The notes: generated by a model from the sequence alone, not told the origin. Positions 26,038 to 35,757 are shown, numbered from the stretch's first letter. The stretch is 64,000 nt of DNA from Phycisphaerales bacterium (GCA_027019265.1 JALUWX010000020.1:29333-93332), one strand, 5' to 3'. Program-made: numbers and translations.

Positions 26038-27542
26038 GCCGCCCCCGCCGCCGCCCGGGTTTCCATGCTCGGGATCACGCTCGCGATCGTGTTCACCACC
26101 TCGTGCCTCGACGACGACCGACGCGCCGTATCGAGCTTCTCGATCAGCGCATCCATCGCATCCACCACCACCGAATCCCGATCGATCAATCGCGCGATCC
26201 CCGGGTGCACCGTCTTCGACAGATCCTCGTCGGCGTAGCTCAGCTCCTCGTACAGCTTCTCCCCCGGGCGCGACCCCGTGATGATGATCGGGACCCGGTC
26301 CGGACCGTGCGCCTCGCCCGCCCCCCCCGCGCCCGCGCCGAGCATGGGCTCGCACCCGCACGCGCGCACGAACCGCTGCGCGAGCTGGAAGATGTTGATC
26401 GGATCCCCCATATCGAGCACGAACACCTCACCTGAGCGACCATCCCGATCCCCCGACATCGCGCCGGCTTGGATCACCAACGTCGCCGCTTCCGGGATCG
26501 TCATGAAATACCGGGTCATCCGCTCGTCCGTCACCGTGATCGGGCGCCCCGCGCCGACCTGATCGCTCCAGATCTCGAACACACTGCACGCAGAACCCAA
26601 GACATTCCCGAAGCGCACCATGCTCAGCTTCGTCGATCCAGGGATCCCCGCCGCGAGCGACTGGACGTACATCTCCGCAAGGCGCTTCGTCGCGCCCATC
26701 ACGTTCACCGGATTGACGGCCTTGTCCGACGAGATCAGCACGAACCGCTCCACCCCCGTGGAGACACACGCATCAGCGATCGCTTTCGTCCCGAACACGT
26801 TGTTCGTCACCGCGTGCGCCGGATGGTCCTCCATCAGCGGCACATGCTTGTGCGCCGCCGCATGAAACACCACGTCCGGGCTCCACCGCTCCACGAGCGA
26901 CAACGTCCTCGGCGCATCCACCACATCGTGCAGGATCGCCGCCCGTTCGATCTCCGGGTACGTCTCATTCAAAAACCGATCCACCCCGAACAGCGCGTTC
27001 TCCGCGCGCTCCATCAGCACAATCCGCTTCGGACGGAGCGACGCGCACTGGCGCACCAGCTCCGACCCGATCGATCCCCCAGCGCCCGTCACGAGCACGG
27101 TCTTCCCCGAGATCGTCGCCGACACGAGCTCCCGATCGATCCCGTGCGCCTCGCGCCCCACCAAACGCGCCAGATCGATCCGCGCCCCCGGGCGCTCCAC
27201 CCCGATCGAAGCCGGGGCGGCCGGCGCGCTGTTGAGCACCTCGTCCATCGGGGTCACGAACCGCTCCACGATCCCCGCGCGGCGTAGATCCGCGCTGATC
27301 CCCCGCCACCGACCCCGCTCGTGCGCCGGGAGCGTCACGATCGCTTGGACCACCTTCTCGCTCGCGCACACCCCGACGAGCGAATCCAGATCCCCCAGGA
27401 TCTCGACGTCATCGCTCGGCGCATCAGCGCCATCGAGCACCACCGCGCCCACAAGCTCGGGGGACTGGGGAAGAACCCGGAGCTGACGCGCCAGGAGCTG
27501 CGCCGTCTCGCGCGTGCCGACGATAATGGTCCGTGTACTCAT
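26034..27542 (-). CDS. FlaA1/CapD-type UDP-sugar 4,6-dehydratase
   Basis: 502 residues from the ATG at 27542. The N-terminal 170 residues form a Rossmann-like nucleotide-binding domain without the membrane helices that normally precede it in WbpM/PglF. The SDR domain has TGAGGSIGSELV, HAAAHKHVPLMEDHP and the catalytic SSDKAVNPVNVMGATKR, where Met replaces Tyr of YxxxK, as in inverting or retaining 4,6-dehydratases of this family. It should start synthesis of a deoxy-amino sugar for surface polysaccharide or glycoprotein. Divergent from ruvA; a GNAT gene follows. Confidence 0.88.
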   Translation of the reverse strand: MSTRTIIVGTRETAQLLARQLRVLPQSPELVGAVVLDGADAPSDDVEILGDLDSLVGVCASEKVVQAIVTLPAHERGRWRGISADLRRAGIVERFVTPMDEVLNSAPAAPASIGVERPGARIDLARLVGREAHGIDRELVSATISGKTVLVTGAGGSIGSELVRQCASLRPKRIVLMERAENALFGVDRFLNETYPEIERAAILHDVVDAPRTLSLVERWSPDVVFHAAAHKHVPLMEDHPAHAVTNNVFGTKAIADACVSTGVERFVLISSDKAVNPVNVMGATKRLAEMYVQSLAAGIPGSTKLSMVRFGNVLGSACSVFEIWSDQVGAGRPITVTDERMTRYFMTIPEAATLVIQAGAMSGDRDGRSGEVFVLDMGDPINIFQLAQRFVRACGCEPMLGAGAGGAGEAHGPDRVPIIITGSRPGEKLYEELSYADEDLSKTVHPGIARLIDRDSVVVDAMDALIEKLDTARRSSSRHEVVNTIASVIPSMETRAAAGAA

Positions 27543-27640
27543 GCCCCATCTATCGGCCACCACCCCCGATCCAAGCCAAACTCCCCACCACCCGAACCAC
27601 CAATCCCCCACCCCGACGGGCACAATCACGATCCCCCGGG

Positions 27641-27646
27641 TATCCT
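27641..27646 (+). promoter_or_regulatory. Putative -10 box of ruvA, leaderless start
   Basis: TATCCT, six bases, then the ruvA ATG; no ribosome site between. Confidence 0.5.
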
Positions 27647-27652
27647 CGAACC

Positions 27653-28312
27653 ATGATCACGCGCCTCACCGCTTCCCTCGAATCCATCGAACACAGCGCC
27701 ATCCCCGTGGCCGCCCTCATCCCGGAAGCGTCTCCCTTCGTCATCGAAGCCATGCTCCCCGCCTACCTCGCGCAGCGCCTCGAGCCCAAGGTCGGGACCC
27801 CCATCACCCTCCACACCCGGACCATCCTCGAAGCCCAGGGACAGGGCACGAGCTTCATCCCCCGTCTGATCGGGTTCGGATCCTCCGACGAACGCGCCTT
27901 CTTCGAGACCTTCACCAGTGTCAAAGGGCTCGGGAACAAGAAAGCGCTCCGCGCACTCGCTGAGGAACCCGGGACCATCGCCGGGTTCATCGTCTCCAAG
28001 GACGCCAAAGCCCTCACCAAGCTGCCTGAAATTGGAAAGCGCCTCGCCGAGACCATCATCGCGGAGCTCTCGGGGAAGATCGACAAGTTCGCAACAGATC
28101 TCGTTTCGGACCCGGACCAGCCGCGCCCCGTCCCGAGCTCCACGATCGAGCCCCTCCTCACGGAAGGCCCCATCGCCGAAGCCGTCGCCGCGCTCGTCGC
28201 GCTCGGGGAGACCCGCACCGACGCCATCCGCAAAGTCGAACGCGCCTCCGCCAAGCTCGGCCAAGACCCCAGCGCCGACACCCTCATCAGCGCCGTCTTC
28301 GCCGGGGTCTGA
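27653..28312 (+). CDS. ruvA: Holliday junction branch-migration protein RuvA
   Basis: 219 residues, slightly longer than the usual ~200. It has the OB-fold domain (about 1-65), the tandem HhH region (FTSVKGLGNKKALRAL and LTKLPEIGKRLAETIIAEL) and the C-terminal UBA-like domain (AVAALVALGETRTDAIRKV) that contacts RuvB. RuvA tetramers bind four-way junctions. ruvB and ruvC are not in the window. The N-terminal domain is divergent (MITRLTASLESIEHS instead of MIGRLRG). Confidence 0.88.
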   Translation: MITRLTASLESIEHSAIPVAALIPEASPFVIEAMLPAYLAQRLEPKVGTPITLHTRTILEAQGQGTSFIPRLIGFGSSDERAFFETFTSVKGLGNKKALRALAEEPGTIAGFIVSKDAKALTKLPEIGKRLAETIIAELSGKIDKFATDLVSDPDQPRPVPSSTIEPLLTEGPIAEAVAALVALGETRTDAIRKVERASAKLGQDPSADTLISAVFAGV

Positions 28313-28323
28313 TCAATCCCCGA

Positions 28324-30663
28324 TCACGGACATCCCTCCCCGAAGTCCGTCAGGAACGCGCTCAGATCGAAGAAGTCAAAGCTCGTGTCCCCGTTGTAAT
28401 CCAACTGCGATGTCAGCAGCTCGCTCAGGTCAAAGAAGTCCAGCGCCCCGTCCCCCGTCAGATCCGGATCGCACCCTTCAACTTCCACACAGCGTTGGAT
28501 GAAGGTCATCAACTCCGCATTTGTCGCCGTGTTGGTCGATCCGATGAGCACATCCAGCATCGAGTCCGAGTTCACGTCACCCAACGCGAGCGAGGCCGCC
28601 TCGAGCCCGTGGTCGTACCGCCCCGCGCGCACGAACCCACCGAGCCCGTCCCCCGTCATCACAAAGAAGCTCGAAGTCTGGAAGTCGAGCGACACCAGAT
28701 CCAGCACCCCATCGTTATCCAGATCCCCGAGCTCGAACCGGTTCGTTTCGAACCCGACATCCTGGGTCTGGAGCACGAACGCGCCGCTCCCGTCGTTGAC
28801 AAGCACCCTCAGAATCGTGTCCGTCCCGGTTGCATGCAGCACATCGAGGTCCCCGTCGTTGTCCACGTCCCCCACACGCACCGTCGTGTTGGAGCCGTCC
28901 GTCTCGAACGACTGAGCCGTCGAGAACGAGCCGTCCGGGTTCCCGAGCACCACGACCAGCTCGTCGGGATCCGCGCCCGACCCCAACCGCCGTGTCGTGA
29001 TGATCGCATCGACGATCCCATCACCGTTCAGATCCCCCACCCACAACGACCACGGCGCATCGATCCCGAGATCGTGCGTCATCGGCGCCCCGAAGCGCCC
29101 CTCGTTGAACCCCGTCTGTCTCAGGTTCCTCCGAGTATCGATCCCGTCGTTCGTGTGATTCAGGTTGATGATGTCGTCGTACCCGTCGCTGTCGAAATCC
29201 ACGATCTTCGGGGTGCTGATCGAGTCGCTCCCCGTGGACATCGTGCGCCAGATCGCGAGCCCCCCCGTCCCCGTGTTCTTCAGCGTGTAGATCTGATCCC
29301 CCGACATCGTCACGAAATCCTTCCGCACACTGTTCCGGATCTGCGCCGGTTCGTACGGCCCGAACGACCCCGTGCTCAGCTCCAGCGCGTGCGTGAACCC
29401 GCTCCCGTCGTAGTACCGCGTGTGCGCGAACTCGAACCCGAAATCACTGAACCCAAGCAGCACATCCCGATACCCGTTGTTGTCCACATCGAACACAAGG
29501 ATCGAACCGACATAGTCCCACCCCTCGTCCACCACCTCGGGCTGGTCGTACGCGCCCCCACCGATCGATTCGAGCACCCCCATCGTGTCATCCGACACAA
29601 ACGCGATATCGACGCGCCCGGGCTCGACAAACACCCCGTGTCGCACGAGCGATCCGGCGCGCGCCACCATCTCCGGACCGAACATCCCCGACCCCAGGTT
29701 CTCGTACCACGAGACCCGGGGCTCGAGCACATGCACCAGATCCACATCCCCGTCACCATCGACATCGCGCCAATCCAGCTCATCGCTCCCCGCACTCATC
29801 GGGAACGAGAAGATCTCCGTGTACACCCCGCCCCCGTCGTTGCGATGGACGCGCCCCCCGCTCCCCCCCTTGATCGCAATGTCCATATCCCCGTCCCCGT
29901 CGATATCCGAGACAGCAACCAACCCCGAGTTCTGCGACGACGACACATCCGTCTCGACGCGCGTCAGCCCCCCGCGCCCGTCGTTCTCAAGCACCACCAT
30001 GTCGAACGAGTTGATCTCCCCCGCGATCAGCACATCCAGATCACCATCATCATCAAAGTCCCCCAGCTCCGAATCCCCCGCGTACAAGCCCGAACCCGTC
30101 GCGACCGCCGTCCCGAACAACCCCGATCCATCGTTCAAACACACCGCGGCCCCGTACGGCGACGAGAACAACCGGAGCACCACATCCATCGCCCCGTCCC
30201 CGTCCATGTCCCCGAGCAACAACTCCTGAACATTCCACCCGAGCAACCCCACCTGCGACCCGACCGGCGCCGCGAACGTCCCGTCCCCGTTGTTCAGATA
30301 CGTGTAGATCCCGTCCTCGACATACGAGTACACGACGATGTCCAGATCCCCGTCCCCGTCCGCATCCCCGATGTCCCCATCGATCGACACAAACGATCCG
30401 TACCCCACCGGCGACCCGAGCCCGTCCTTCCCGAGCCGAACCTCCAGCCCCACCCCGGCGTTCGGATCGATCAGCGACACCAGATCATCGAGCCCGTCCC
30501 CATCGAGATCCGCGACAAGCACATCGCGCGCCCGATCCACCTCGACCACCGGCCGCGCGAACATCCGCGCCGGATCGCAGTCCTGGACCATCCCCATCGC
30601 CAACCCCGACATCACGGACCCAGCGAGAACCGACACCACCACACACGACCCGATGTAACCCAT
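28324..30663 (-). CDS. Secreted FG-GAP/VCBS protein with GC-ending dockerin-like tail (copy 1)
   Basis: 779 residues from the ATG at 30663, which has AGGAGG 6 nt upstream; the longer frame has no such site. A signal peptide is followed by about 12 copies of the D-x-[DN]-x-[DN]-G-x-x-D motif (DLDGDGLDD, DADGDGDLD, ...) spaced 40-75 residues apart, expected to build one or two calcium-binding beta propellers. The tail holds two dockerin-type loops (DLTGDGALDFFD, DYNGDTSFDFFD) and ends GEGCP. Such tails anchor or sort extracellular proteins in Phycisphaerae. A close paralogue lies directly upstream. Confidence 0.85.
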   Translation of the reverse strand: MGYIGSCVVVSVLAGSVMSGLAMGMVQDCDPARMFARPVVEVDRARDVLVADLDGDGLDDLVSLIDPNAGVGLEVRLGKDGLGSPVGYGSFVSIDGDIGDADGDGDLDIVVYSYVEDGIYTYLNNGDGTFAAPVGSQVGLLGWNVQELLLGDMDGDGAMDVVLRLFSSPYGAAVCLNDGSGLFGTAVATGSGLYAGDSELGDFDDDGDLDVLIAGEINSFDMVVLENDGRGGLTRVETDVSSSQNSGLVAVSDIDGDGDMDIAIKGGSGGRVHRNDGGGVYTEIFSFPMSAGSDELDWRDVDGDGDVDLVHVLEPRVSWYENLGSGMFGPEMVARAGSLVRHGVFVEPGRVDIAFVSDDTMGVLESIGGGAYDQPEVVDEGWDYVGSILVFDVDNNGYRDVLLGFSDFGFEFAHTRYYDGSGFTHALELSTGSFGPYEPAQIRNSVRKDFVTMSGDQIYTLKNTGTGGLAIWRTMSTGSDSISTPKIVDFDSDGYDDIINLNHTNDGIDTRRNLRQTGFNEGRFGAPMTHDLGIDAPWSLWVGDLNGDGIVDAIITTRRLGSGADPDELVVVLGNPDGSFSTAQSFETDGSNTTVRVGDVDNDGDLDVLHATGTDTILRVLVNDGSGAFVLQTQDVGFETNRFELGDLDNDGVLDLVSLDFQTSSFFVMTGDGLGGFVRAGRYDHGLEAASLALGDVNSDSMLDVLIGSTNTATNAELMTFIQRCVEVEGCDPDLTGDGALDFFDLSELLTSQLDYNGDTSFDFFDLSAFLTDFGEGCP

Positions 30664-30689
30664 CCAGACCCTCCTCACAAACAGGATCC

Positions 30690-30720
30690 CCATCCTACAG
30701 GATGGTTCACCCCCCACCAA
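30690..30720 (-). promoter_or_regulatory. Promoter of FG-GAP copy 1 with palindromic -10 region
   Basis: TTGGTG (30720-30715), 17 nt, TAGGAT (30697-30692) on the minus strand. The -10 is embedded in the 16-bp perfect palindrome CCATCCTACAGGATGG (30690-30705), which could be a repressor site. Confidence 0.5.
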
Positions 30721-30758
30721 CCATTCTCAACGATTCCGACCCGAACCGGACCGTCCGA

Positions 30759-33116
30759 TCACGGACACCCCTGAGCAAAGTCCCCCAGGAACGCGCTCAG
30801 ATCAAAGAAATCGAACGACGTATCCCCGTTGTAATCGAGCTGCCCCGTCAGCAGCTCGCTCAGGTCGAAGAAATCGACCCCCCCGTCCGAGTTCAGATCC
30901 ACGGGACAATCCATCGCCGAGTTGAGGTACACATCCACCTGGTCGTTGGTGTTGTCCTGGACGTAGTCCAGATCCCCGTCCCCGTCCACGTCCACCCAGT
31001 CTCCGAACCCTGGATACGCCGGCGCAAACCGCACCACCCGGTCGTACGTCCCGATCGAATCCGCGAGCCCGAACACGAACCCGGGCTCGTCCGTGAAAAT
31101 CCCGAAGTCCAGCACCCCGTCCCCATCGAGATCGATCTGTGTCCCGTCGAGCCCCTCGTCGAAGTAGAAGTACTCGCGCTGGTTGAACTGACCCGTCCCG
31201 CTGATGTTCTTCATGATCCCGACCGCGCGGCGCCCCTGCCCCGGAACGAGCCCAACCAGCTTCACATCGATGTCCCCGTCCCCCTCGTAATCCAGGAGCT
31301 CGATCGAGTCCGCGTCCATGAACGAGTTGTACAGCAGCTGCGCCCCGAACCCACCAAGCCCGTCGCCCTCCATCACCACCGTCCGCTCGTCCGGCGAGTT
31401 CACGAACCCGACCAGATCGATAAACGTGTCCCCGTTCACATCCGCGAACTCGAACTCCTGAACGAAGCCCCCGAGGAACACGGGCTCCTGAAGTTCAAAA
31501 TCGAACCCGCCCTCGTTCCGCAAAACCCAGAGCGAATAGTCCGGGCTGGAGAACGTCCTGAACATCAGATCAAGATCCCCGTCCTGATCGAAGTCACGAG
31601 CCATCAACAGATCCTTGAAAAACCCCGACTGAGAACCCCGGAGCTCGAACAACCCACCCTCGACATTCTCGTAGAACGTCAATCGCCCGGCCAATGTGTC
31701 GTGCACATACAGGTCCTCGTCCCCGTCCGCGTCGAGATCCACAACCTGTGTCTCGATATCAAAGTGGAACCCGACGTTCTCGATCACACCGAGCGACGTG
31801 AACCCCGACTGCGCATCGAACCCGTAGATCCGGAGCCGGGTCGGCTCGATCTCGTGCAGCACGAACTCCTCCCCATCCTCCCCGTCACAGTCCACCCAGA
31901 ACGACCGTGCAAACTCCGTCATCGTCGGAGCCAGCCCATCACCACGGACATACCGTCGCCCCGCGCCGTACATCCCGCCCTCGCGCCCGAAGAACACCCG
32001 GGTCGATCCGGAAATATCAGAAGCCGACACCAGATCCATGCGCCCATCGCCGTTCAGATCCCCCAGCGCGATCCCGACATCCTCCCGACCGCTCGGCCCG
32101 TACACCGGCGCCCCCAGCACACCCGAGCCGTCGTTGAACAGCACCACGCTGAACTGCGCCCGGAAATCCTCGAATCGGCACACCACATCGAGATCCCCGT
32201 CCCCGTCCACATCAGCGATCTTCGTGTCCTGAAAATCATCGCCGAGCGTGTAGAACGACTCGGGCGCAAACGTCCCGTCCCCGTGGTTCATCAGCACACT
32301 CACGTCCTCGCTATCCAGGTTCGAGCACACGATATCCAGATCCCCGTCCCCGTCCATATCCGCGAGGTTCGCCCCCCAGGGCAACGCCCCAACGCTGTAC
32401 CGATCGTCGAACGCAAGCATCGACGACCCGAGCCCCGGGTCACCCGTGTTCAGATACACCTCGACCGTGTACTCGTGCGCGATCGTGATCACCAGATCCA
32501 CGAGCCCGTCCCCGTTCACATCCCCCATCGCGCCCCCGCTCGGACGATCCCCGCACGGGACATCCGCGAACACCTCCATCCCCTTCGCGCCGTGGTTGAG
32601 CACCACCGTGTACGCATCAAGGAACCGATCGATCACCACGAGATCCCGATCCCCGTCGTTGTCCAGATCCCCCGACACAAGATGGTTCGTGATCGAGCCG
32701 TTCCACGTCACCAGGGTCCGCTCGAACACCCCACCACCCATGTTCACCATGACAACAAAGATCCCCCCGGCCTCGGACACGACCACCAGATCATTCAGCG
32801 CGTCCCCGTTCGCATCGAGGATCTCGAACTCCAGATACGTACCGAATATATCGATCTCACCCAGCACCGGACCCGAGAACCCACCCGCGCCATCGCCGTG
32901 CCGGATCTCGAACTCACCCGTGTCGTGCATGGTCACGATGTCATCGATCCCGTCCCCGTTCATGTCCCCGATCCGCACCGCCGACGGATCACCAGCAACC
33001 GAAGGATCCGAATCGAAGACGAGATCATCCCCGAACAGCGACACCCCGACGGGCTCCCCCCCCATCGCCACCCCACAACCACACACAACAACCCCGAGCA
33101 TCGCCTTCAAACGCAT
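30759..33116 (-). CDS. Secreted FG-GAP/VCBS protein with GC-ending dockerin-like tail (copy 2)
   Basis: 785 residues from the ATG at 33116 with AGGAGG 6 nt upstream. The signal peptide is MRLKAMLGVVVCGCGVAMGG. About 13 FG-GAP-type Asp motifs follow (DMNGDGIDD, DANGDALND, DLDNDGDRD ... DVDGDGDLD). The tail DLNSDGGVDFFDLSELL, then DYNGDTSFDFFDLSAFL.DFAQGCP is nearly the same as in copy 1, at DNA level too. The two genes look like a tandem duplication that has diverged in the propeller part. Likely an extracellular matrix or adhesion protein. Confidence 0.85.
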   Translation of the reverse strand: MRLKAMLGVVVCGCGVAMGGEPVGVSLFGDDLVFDSDPSVAGDPSAVRIGDMNGDGIDDIVTMHDTGEFEIRHGDGAGGFSGPVLGEIDIFGTYLEFEILDANGDALNDLVVVSEAGGIFVVMVNMGGGVFERTLVTWNGSITNHLVSGDLDNDGDRDLVVIDRFLDAYTVVLNHGAKGMEVFADVPCGDRPSGGAMGDVNGDGLVDLVITIAHEYTVEVYLNTGDPGLGSSMLAFDDRYSVGALPWGANLADMDGDGDLDIVCSNLDSEDVSVLMNHGDGTFAPESFYTLGDDFQDTKIADVDGDGDLDVVCRFEDFRAQFSVVLFNDGSGVLGAPVYGPSGREDVGIALGDLNGDGRMDLVSASDISGSTRVFFGREGGMYGAGRRYVRGDGLAPTMTEFARSFWVDCDGEDGEEFVLHEIEPTRLRIYGFDAQSGFTSLGVIENVGFHFDIETQVVDLDADGDEDLYVHDTLAGRLTFYENVEGGLFELRGSQSGFFKDLLMARDFDQDGDLDLMFRTFSSPDYSLWVLRNEGGFDFELQEPVFLGGFVQEFEFADVNGDTFIDLVGFVNSPDERTVVMEGDGLGGFGAQLLYNSFMDADSIELLDYEGDGDIDVKLVGLVPGQGRRAVGIMKNISGTGQFNQREYFYFDEGLDGTQIDLDGDGVLDFGIFTDEPGFVFGLADSIGTYDRVVRFAPAYPGFGDWVDVDGDGDLDYVQDNTNDQVDVYLNSAMDCPVDLNSDGGVDFFDLSELLTGQLDYNGDTSFDFFDLSAFLGDFAQGCP

Positions 33117-33144
33117 CACATCCCTCCTCAGATTGAGCCCGCCC

Positions 33145-33172
33145 ATCCTACAGCACCCCGCTCCCCCCACAA
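33145..33172 (-). promoter_or_regulatory. Promoter of FG-GAP copy 2
   Basis: TTGTGG (33172-33167), 16 nt, TAGGAT (33150-33145) on the minus strand, followed by about 22 nt to AGGAGG. The TAGGATGGG core is the same as in copy 1 and in the ankyrin gene promoter. Confidence 0.5.
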
Positions 33173-33272
33173 CCCAATGTTCACAAAAGATCCGCCGAAC
33201 ATCGTCCGACAACACCCCTGAGTACACTCCCGCACCCTTCCCACCTCCTCACCAAGGACCAAGGACACACCC

Positions 33273-34379
33273 ATGCGCTACGCGATGATCATGGCCGGCG
33301 GCTCAGGCACACGACTCTGGCCCATGTCCCGTGACGGACAACCCAAACAACTCATCGAGTTCATCCACCAACCCGACGGCTCCCGCGCCTCACTCCTCTC
33401 CCTCGCCGCGGAGCGTATGAACTACATCGCCGACCCCTCGCGCCAGTTCATCTGCACCGGGGAACGCTACCGCGCGCACATCAACGCCTCCCTCCCCTCC
33501 TTCCCCAACGACAACATCCTCGGAGAGCCCGAGCCGCGCGACACCGTCAACGCCGTCGCCTTCGGCGCCGCTGTCTTCGCCAAGCAAGACCCCGACGCAA
33601 TCTTCTCCGTCCTCACCGCCGACCAGCTCATCGAACCCGCGGACATCTTCAACGCCGCGATGGAACTCGGGTACGAGCTCGTCGAAGCCGACAACTCCCG
33701 ACTCGTCACCTTCGGGATCACCCCCACCCACCCCGCAACCGGCTACGGCTACATCGAGCAGGGCCGACCCATCGAGAACACCGACAACAACGCCTACATC
33801 GTCGAACGCTTCGTCGAAAAGCCCCAGCTCGAAACCGCGGAGGCCTACATCGAGTCCGGGCGCTTCGAATGGAACGCAGGGATGTTCGTCTTCCACGCGC
33901 AGACCTTCCTCGAGCTCTACAAACGCTACCTCCCCAACAACGCGGACCTCATCGACCAACTCGCCGAAGCGTGGGGCACCGACAAACAACAACAGGTCCT
34001 CGACGACGTCTACCCCCAGCTCGACAAAACCTCCGTGGACTACGGGGTCATGGAGCCCGCGTCCAACGCCCCCGACGTCACCATCGTCGGCGTCAAGATG
34101 CCCATCACCTGGCTCGACGTCGGATCATGGCCGGCCTACGCCGAAACCCTCCCCCCCGACAATCACGACAACCGAATCGCCGGGGTCAACCTCACCGCCC
34201 TCGACGCGCACAACAACGTCGTCATCGGGGAGGGGATGGAAGACAACCACACCATCGCCATGGTCGGGGTCGACGACCTCATCGTCGTCCGGACCGCGCG
34301 CGCGACCCTCATCATCCCCAAGGACCGCGCCCAGGACATCAAGAAGCTCCACGAGCGTCTCACCGACGACCTGCGCTGA
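33273..34379 (+). CDS. Mannose-1-phosphate guanylyltransferase
   Basis: 368 residues. The nucleotidyltransferase signature AGGSGTRLWPMSR is at residues 8-20, FVEKP and the sugar-binding WNAGMFVF follow, and the short form ends without the isomerase domain of bifunctional ManC. It makes GDP-mannose from GTP and mannose 1-phosphate for surface glycans. AAGGA lies 7 nt before the ATG; TACACT near 33232 may be the -10. The upstream genes are divergent, so it is a single-gene unit. Confidence 0.92.
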   Translation: MRYAMIMAGGSGTRLWPMSRDGQPKQLIEFIHQPDGSRASLLSLAAERMNYIADPSRQFICTGERYRAHINASLPSFPNDNILGEPEPRDTVNAVAFGAAVFAKQDPDAIFSVLTADQLIEPADIFNAAMELGYELVEADNSRLVTFGITPTHPATGYGYIEQGRPIENTDNNAYIVERFVEKPQLETAEAYIESGRFEWNAGMFVFHAQTFLELYKRYLPNNADLIDQLAEAWGTDKQQQVLDDVYPQLDKTSVDYGVMEPASNAPDVTIVGVKMPITWLDVGSWPAYAETLPPDNHDNRIAGVNLTALDAHNNVVIGEGMEDNHTIAMVGVDDLIVVRTARATLIIPKDRAQDIKKLHERLTDDLR

Positions 34380-34385
34380 TCCTCA

Positions 34386-35729
34386 TCAGTCCTCCAGCAT
34401 CGACTTGATCCGCTCGAGCACCCCGTGCCCTTCGAGCCGCGCGTTCCGCTGCGCGTGCTCCAGCGCCCCCCGGCCATCGACACTCACCGCGCGCACATCC
34501 GCGCCGTGATCCAGCAGCATCCCCACCATCCCGGGTGAACCCTGCGCGAGCGCCATCAGCAAAGGCGTCATCGCGAACGGCTCATACCCGTCGTTCACGT
34601 CGCACCCCGCTTCGATCATCGCTTCGATGAACCCCACATCCGCGCCGCGCTCCATCGCGACCATCACCATCGGAGACTCCTGCGCCCCCTTCCGGTTCAG
34701 ATCCGCGCCGTGTTCCCCGAGCACACCCCACACCCCCGGATCGTCCCCGAACCGAGCGTACAACCGCGCCGGAGACATCGCGGGCTGTCCCTCGACCACC
34801 GGATCCACGGGCGCGCCCGCTTCGAGAAGCTGCTCCAGCACCGAAGCGTTCTGCCCCCCCATCGCCGCCGCATGGGTCACCGTCAACCCCTGCGCGTTCA
34901 CGATCGTCGGATCCGCGCCCCCCTTGAGCAGCGAAGGCGCCATCAACGGATCCTTGTTGTGCACACACCCCCACATCAGCGCCGTCCCCCCCTGCGCATC
35001 GAGCGCATCCACCTCCACCCCCTCGCGGATCAGCGCCATCGCCACCTCCGCCATATTCCCGCGCGCGGCCAGATGGATCGCCCTCAGCTTCTGATCTGTA
35101 AACGTCCGCTCGAAATCAGCGCCATGCGCCCCCAGCACCTCCATCACCCGGAAGTCCCTGCACCCCATCGCCGCGTACGCAACCGAGGAGTACCCGTCCT
35201 CATCCACCCGGTTCACATCGATCTCAGCAAGCTCGAAAAGCTGACGCACCGCGCGCGACCCGTGCCCCTCCCGGAACAGGTGCATCAGCACATCGCGCCC
35301 GTGATCGTCCGTGACCGTCATGTCCGCCTGACGCGCATACACCAGCCCGATCAGGAACTGCACCACCCGCTCATCCGGATTCCGCGCCGCATGGTGCAGC
35401 GCCGTCCGTCCCTCATGATCGCGCAGCTCAAAATCTTCGCGCCTGAACTTCAGACTGTACAACATCCCCGTCTCCGGGACGCGCGACATCGCGTGCATCA
35501 GCAGCGTCACCCCCTCGTCATCAGAGTAGTTCCGCCACCGATACGCCCTCCCCATCAGCAGCACCTTGTCGAGCGCTTCGAGCTCCGCACCCTCCGCTTC
35601 AGCGATCCGATCAAAGAACACAGCCCACTCCGCACGCTCCCACCCCTCCGTCTCCTCCTTGGTCTGCGCCAGCGCCCCCATCGCGCACACCCCAAGAACC
35701 AACCCAAGCACGACAGACCAAACCCGCAT
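34386..35729 (-). CDS. Secreted ankyrin-repeat protein
   Basis: 447 residues from the ATG at 35729, with GGAGG 5 nt upstream and a signal peptide (MRVWSVVLGLVLGVCAMGALAQ). At least eight ankyrin repeats are visible from about residue 90 (DHEGRTALHHAARNPD, DEDGYSSVAYAAMGC, DAQGGTALMWGCVHN, NAQGLTVTHAAAMGG, VDGRGALEHAQRN). Likely a periplasmic or outer-membrane protein-binding scaffold. Its promoter overlaps that of ruvX on the other strand. Confidence 0.88.
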   Translation of the reverse strand: MRVWSVVLGLVLGVCAMGALAQTKEETEGWERAEWAVFFDRIAEAEGAELEALDKVLLMGRAYRWRNYSDDEGVTLLMHAMSRVPETGMLYSLKFRREDFELRDHEGRTALHHAARNPDERVVQFLIGLVYARQADMTVTDDHGRDVLMHLFREGHGSRAVRQLFELAEIDVNRVDEDGYSSVAYAAMGCRDFRVMEVLGAHGADFERTFTDQKLRAIHLAARGNMAEVAMALIREGVEVDALDAQGGTALMWGCVHNKDPLMAPSLLKGGADPTIVNAQGLTVTHAAAMGGQNASVLEQLLEAGAPVDPVVEGQPAMSPARLYARFGDDPGVWGVLGEHGADLNRKGAQESPMVMVAMERGADVGFIEAMIEAGCDVNDGYEPFAMTPLLMALAQGSPGMVGMLLDHGADVRAVSVDGRGALEHAQRNARLEGHGVLERIKSMLED

Positions 35730-35757
35730 CCGAACCTCCCTGCGCTCCGCGCCCCCC

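Noticed and set aside
28324..33116. FG-GAP repeats as a DNA tandem repeat or CRISPR-like array
   Set aside because: Unit spacing varies (40-75 residues) and only the short Asp motif is conserved; it is a protein repeat.
28495..33221. Two frames of 759 and 839 codons on the plus strand opposite the FG-GAP genes
   Set aside because: Their sequence is repetitive HVPVPVHI-type, the antisense reading of the Asp-rich repeats; no start signal or family resemblance.
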